From positions 1 through 14,460 of the forward strand of contig JAGHUU010000039.1 of assembly GCA_018064695.1 (NCBI GenBank): a DNA stretch of 14,460 bases, in the 5' to 3' direction. The position numbers and the translations under genes are program-made. Position 1 is the first letter of the stretch, and the number at the start of each line of letters is the position of its first letter. Below the pieces are notes generated by a model, which searched no databases, was not told the origin of the DNA, and saw nothing but the letters and a program-made list of their open reading frames with translations. Of the stretch, positions 14,020-14,460 are shown in pieces. This DNA comes from Candidatus Blautia equi (lineage in GTDB: Bacteria; Bacillota; Clostridia; Lachnospirales; Lachnospiraceae).

Positions 14020-14460
14020 TCACATTTCTCTTGTGAGGTCCTTCACCCATTTATATTTTTTATAATGGATCATGACCCACGGGATCTTGCCCACCTCATC
14101 CAGACAGGTGCAGGCGTAGACAACTACCACCGGCCAGTGCAACCAGAAGGTTCCGATGGCTGCCAGCGGCACCGCCAGCATCCACATGGTCACCACAAGA
14201 GAATACACATCAAACATGGTATCGCCGCCGGCGGCAAAGATGCCGTTGATGACGATGGTATTTACTACACGACCGATCATGTAGACAGACATAACGATCA
14301 TCATGCCAAAGAGCTCCCTGCTGGCGCCTTCCGACAGCTTCACATAGCGCAAGATCAGCGGCGTCAGGGCAAACATAACCAGGGAGGATATCACACCTAA
14401 AACAAAGGAAAGCTTCATAACACGGTCTCCATAAAGTTTTCCTCTCTCCAGATTTCCGGC
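14020..14460 (-). CDS. MATE-family efflux transporter, C-terminal part
   Basis: Membrane transporter of the MATE (multidrug and toxin extrusion) family, which exports organic cations or drugs using Na+ or H+ gradients. Only the last 146 residues lie in the window; the frame stays open to the right edge, so the start is outside. Visible family features are a helix with FALTPLILRYV, the loop GIFAAGGDT with the following FDVYSLVVTMWMLAVPLA helix, and the CLDEVGKIPWV segment. The C-terminal WVKDLTREM resembles the usual short cytoplasmic end. The gene appears intact at its 3' end (TGA at 14020-14022). It is followed immediately by the epimerase remnant, in the same reading frame beyond the stop. 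Confidence 0.88.
   Translation of the reverse strand, partial: AGNLERGKLYGDRVMKLSFVLGVISSLVMFALTPLILRYVKLSEGASRELFGMMIVMSVYMIGRVVNTIVINGIFAAGGDTMFDVYSLVVTMWMLAVPLAAIGTFWLHWPVVVVYACTCLDEVGKIPWVMIHYKKYKWVKDLTREM

Noticed and set aside
13850..14050. 66-residue minus-strand frame across the MATE end
   Set aside because: It runs out of frame with both the MATE gene and the epimerase remnant and has an Arg/Ser-rich translation without motifs.

Overview
The window reads as chromosomal DNA of an anaerobic Firmicute, most likely a Lachnospiraceae-type Clostridium. This rests on the gene families, strong AGGAGG-type ribosome binding sites, sigma-A promoters with TGn-extended -10 boxes, a chorismate mutase-shikimate kinase fusion and short paired chromate-transporter genes. 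No species can be fixed by eye. All genes but one lie on the minus strand; the exception is uxuA.

Reading the minus strand from the right: a MATE transporter C-terminus enters at the right edge and is followed at once by a broken remnant of an NAD-dependent epimerase/dehydratase-family gene. Next come a ROK sugar kinase with its own extended -10 promoter and a secreted repeat plus transglutaminase-like protein ending at a strong terminator. Immediately after the terminator a good promoter drives a compact block: two overlapping CHR-family half-transporters, the chorismate mutase-shikimate kinase fusion, and a shikimate/quinate dehydrogenase. That block ends at a terminator shared with the convergent uxuA gene.

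uxuA (mannonate dehydratase) is monocistronic, with a near-consensus promoter, a leader hairpin and codon use typical of a highly expressed gene. Divergent to it is apbE (flavin transferase). Then follow a second, shorter transglutaminase-like protein with its own promoter, a PAP2 phosphatase, an MntP-type manganese exporter overlapping it by 4 bases, and a small acidic protein of unknown function. After a 139-base gap holding a hairpin and an operator-like inverted repeat come a GNAT acetyltransferase, a HAD phosphatase and an AMP-forming acyl-CoA synthetase.

The most unusual points are: (i) two paralogous secreted transglutaminase-like proteins with different numbers of aromatic repeats, about 5.6 kb apart; (ii) CHR transporters apparently co-transcribed with aromatic-pathway enzymes; (iii) an epimerase relic with an internal deletion; and (iv) a terminator-like hairpin on the plus strand with no plus-strand gene. 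I found no CRISPR array, insertion sequence, tRNA, rRNA or phage gene. I see no clear candidate for a wholly new system; most of the window is ordinary core and semi-core genome.
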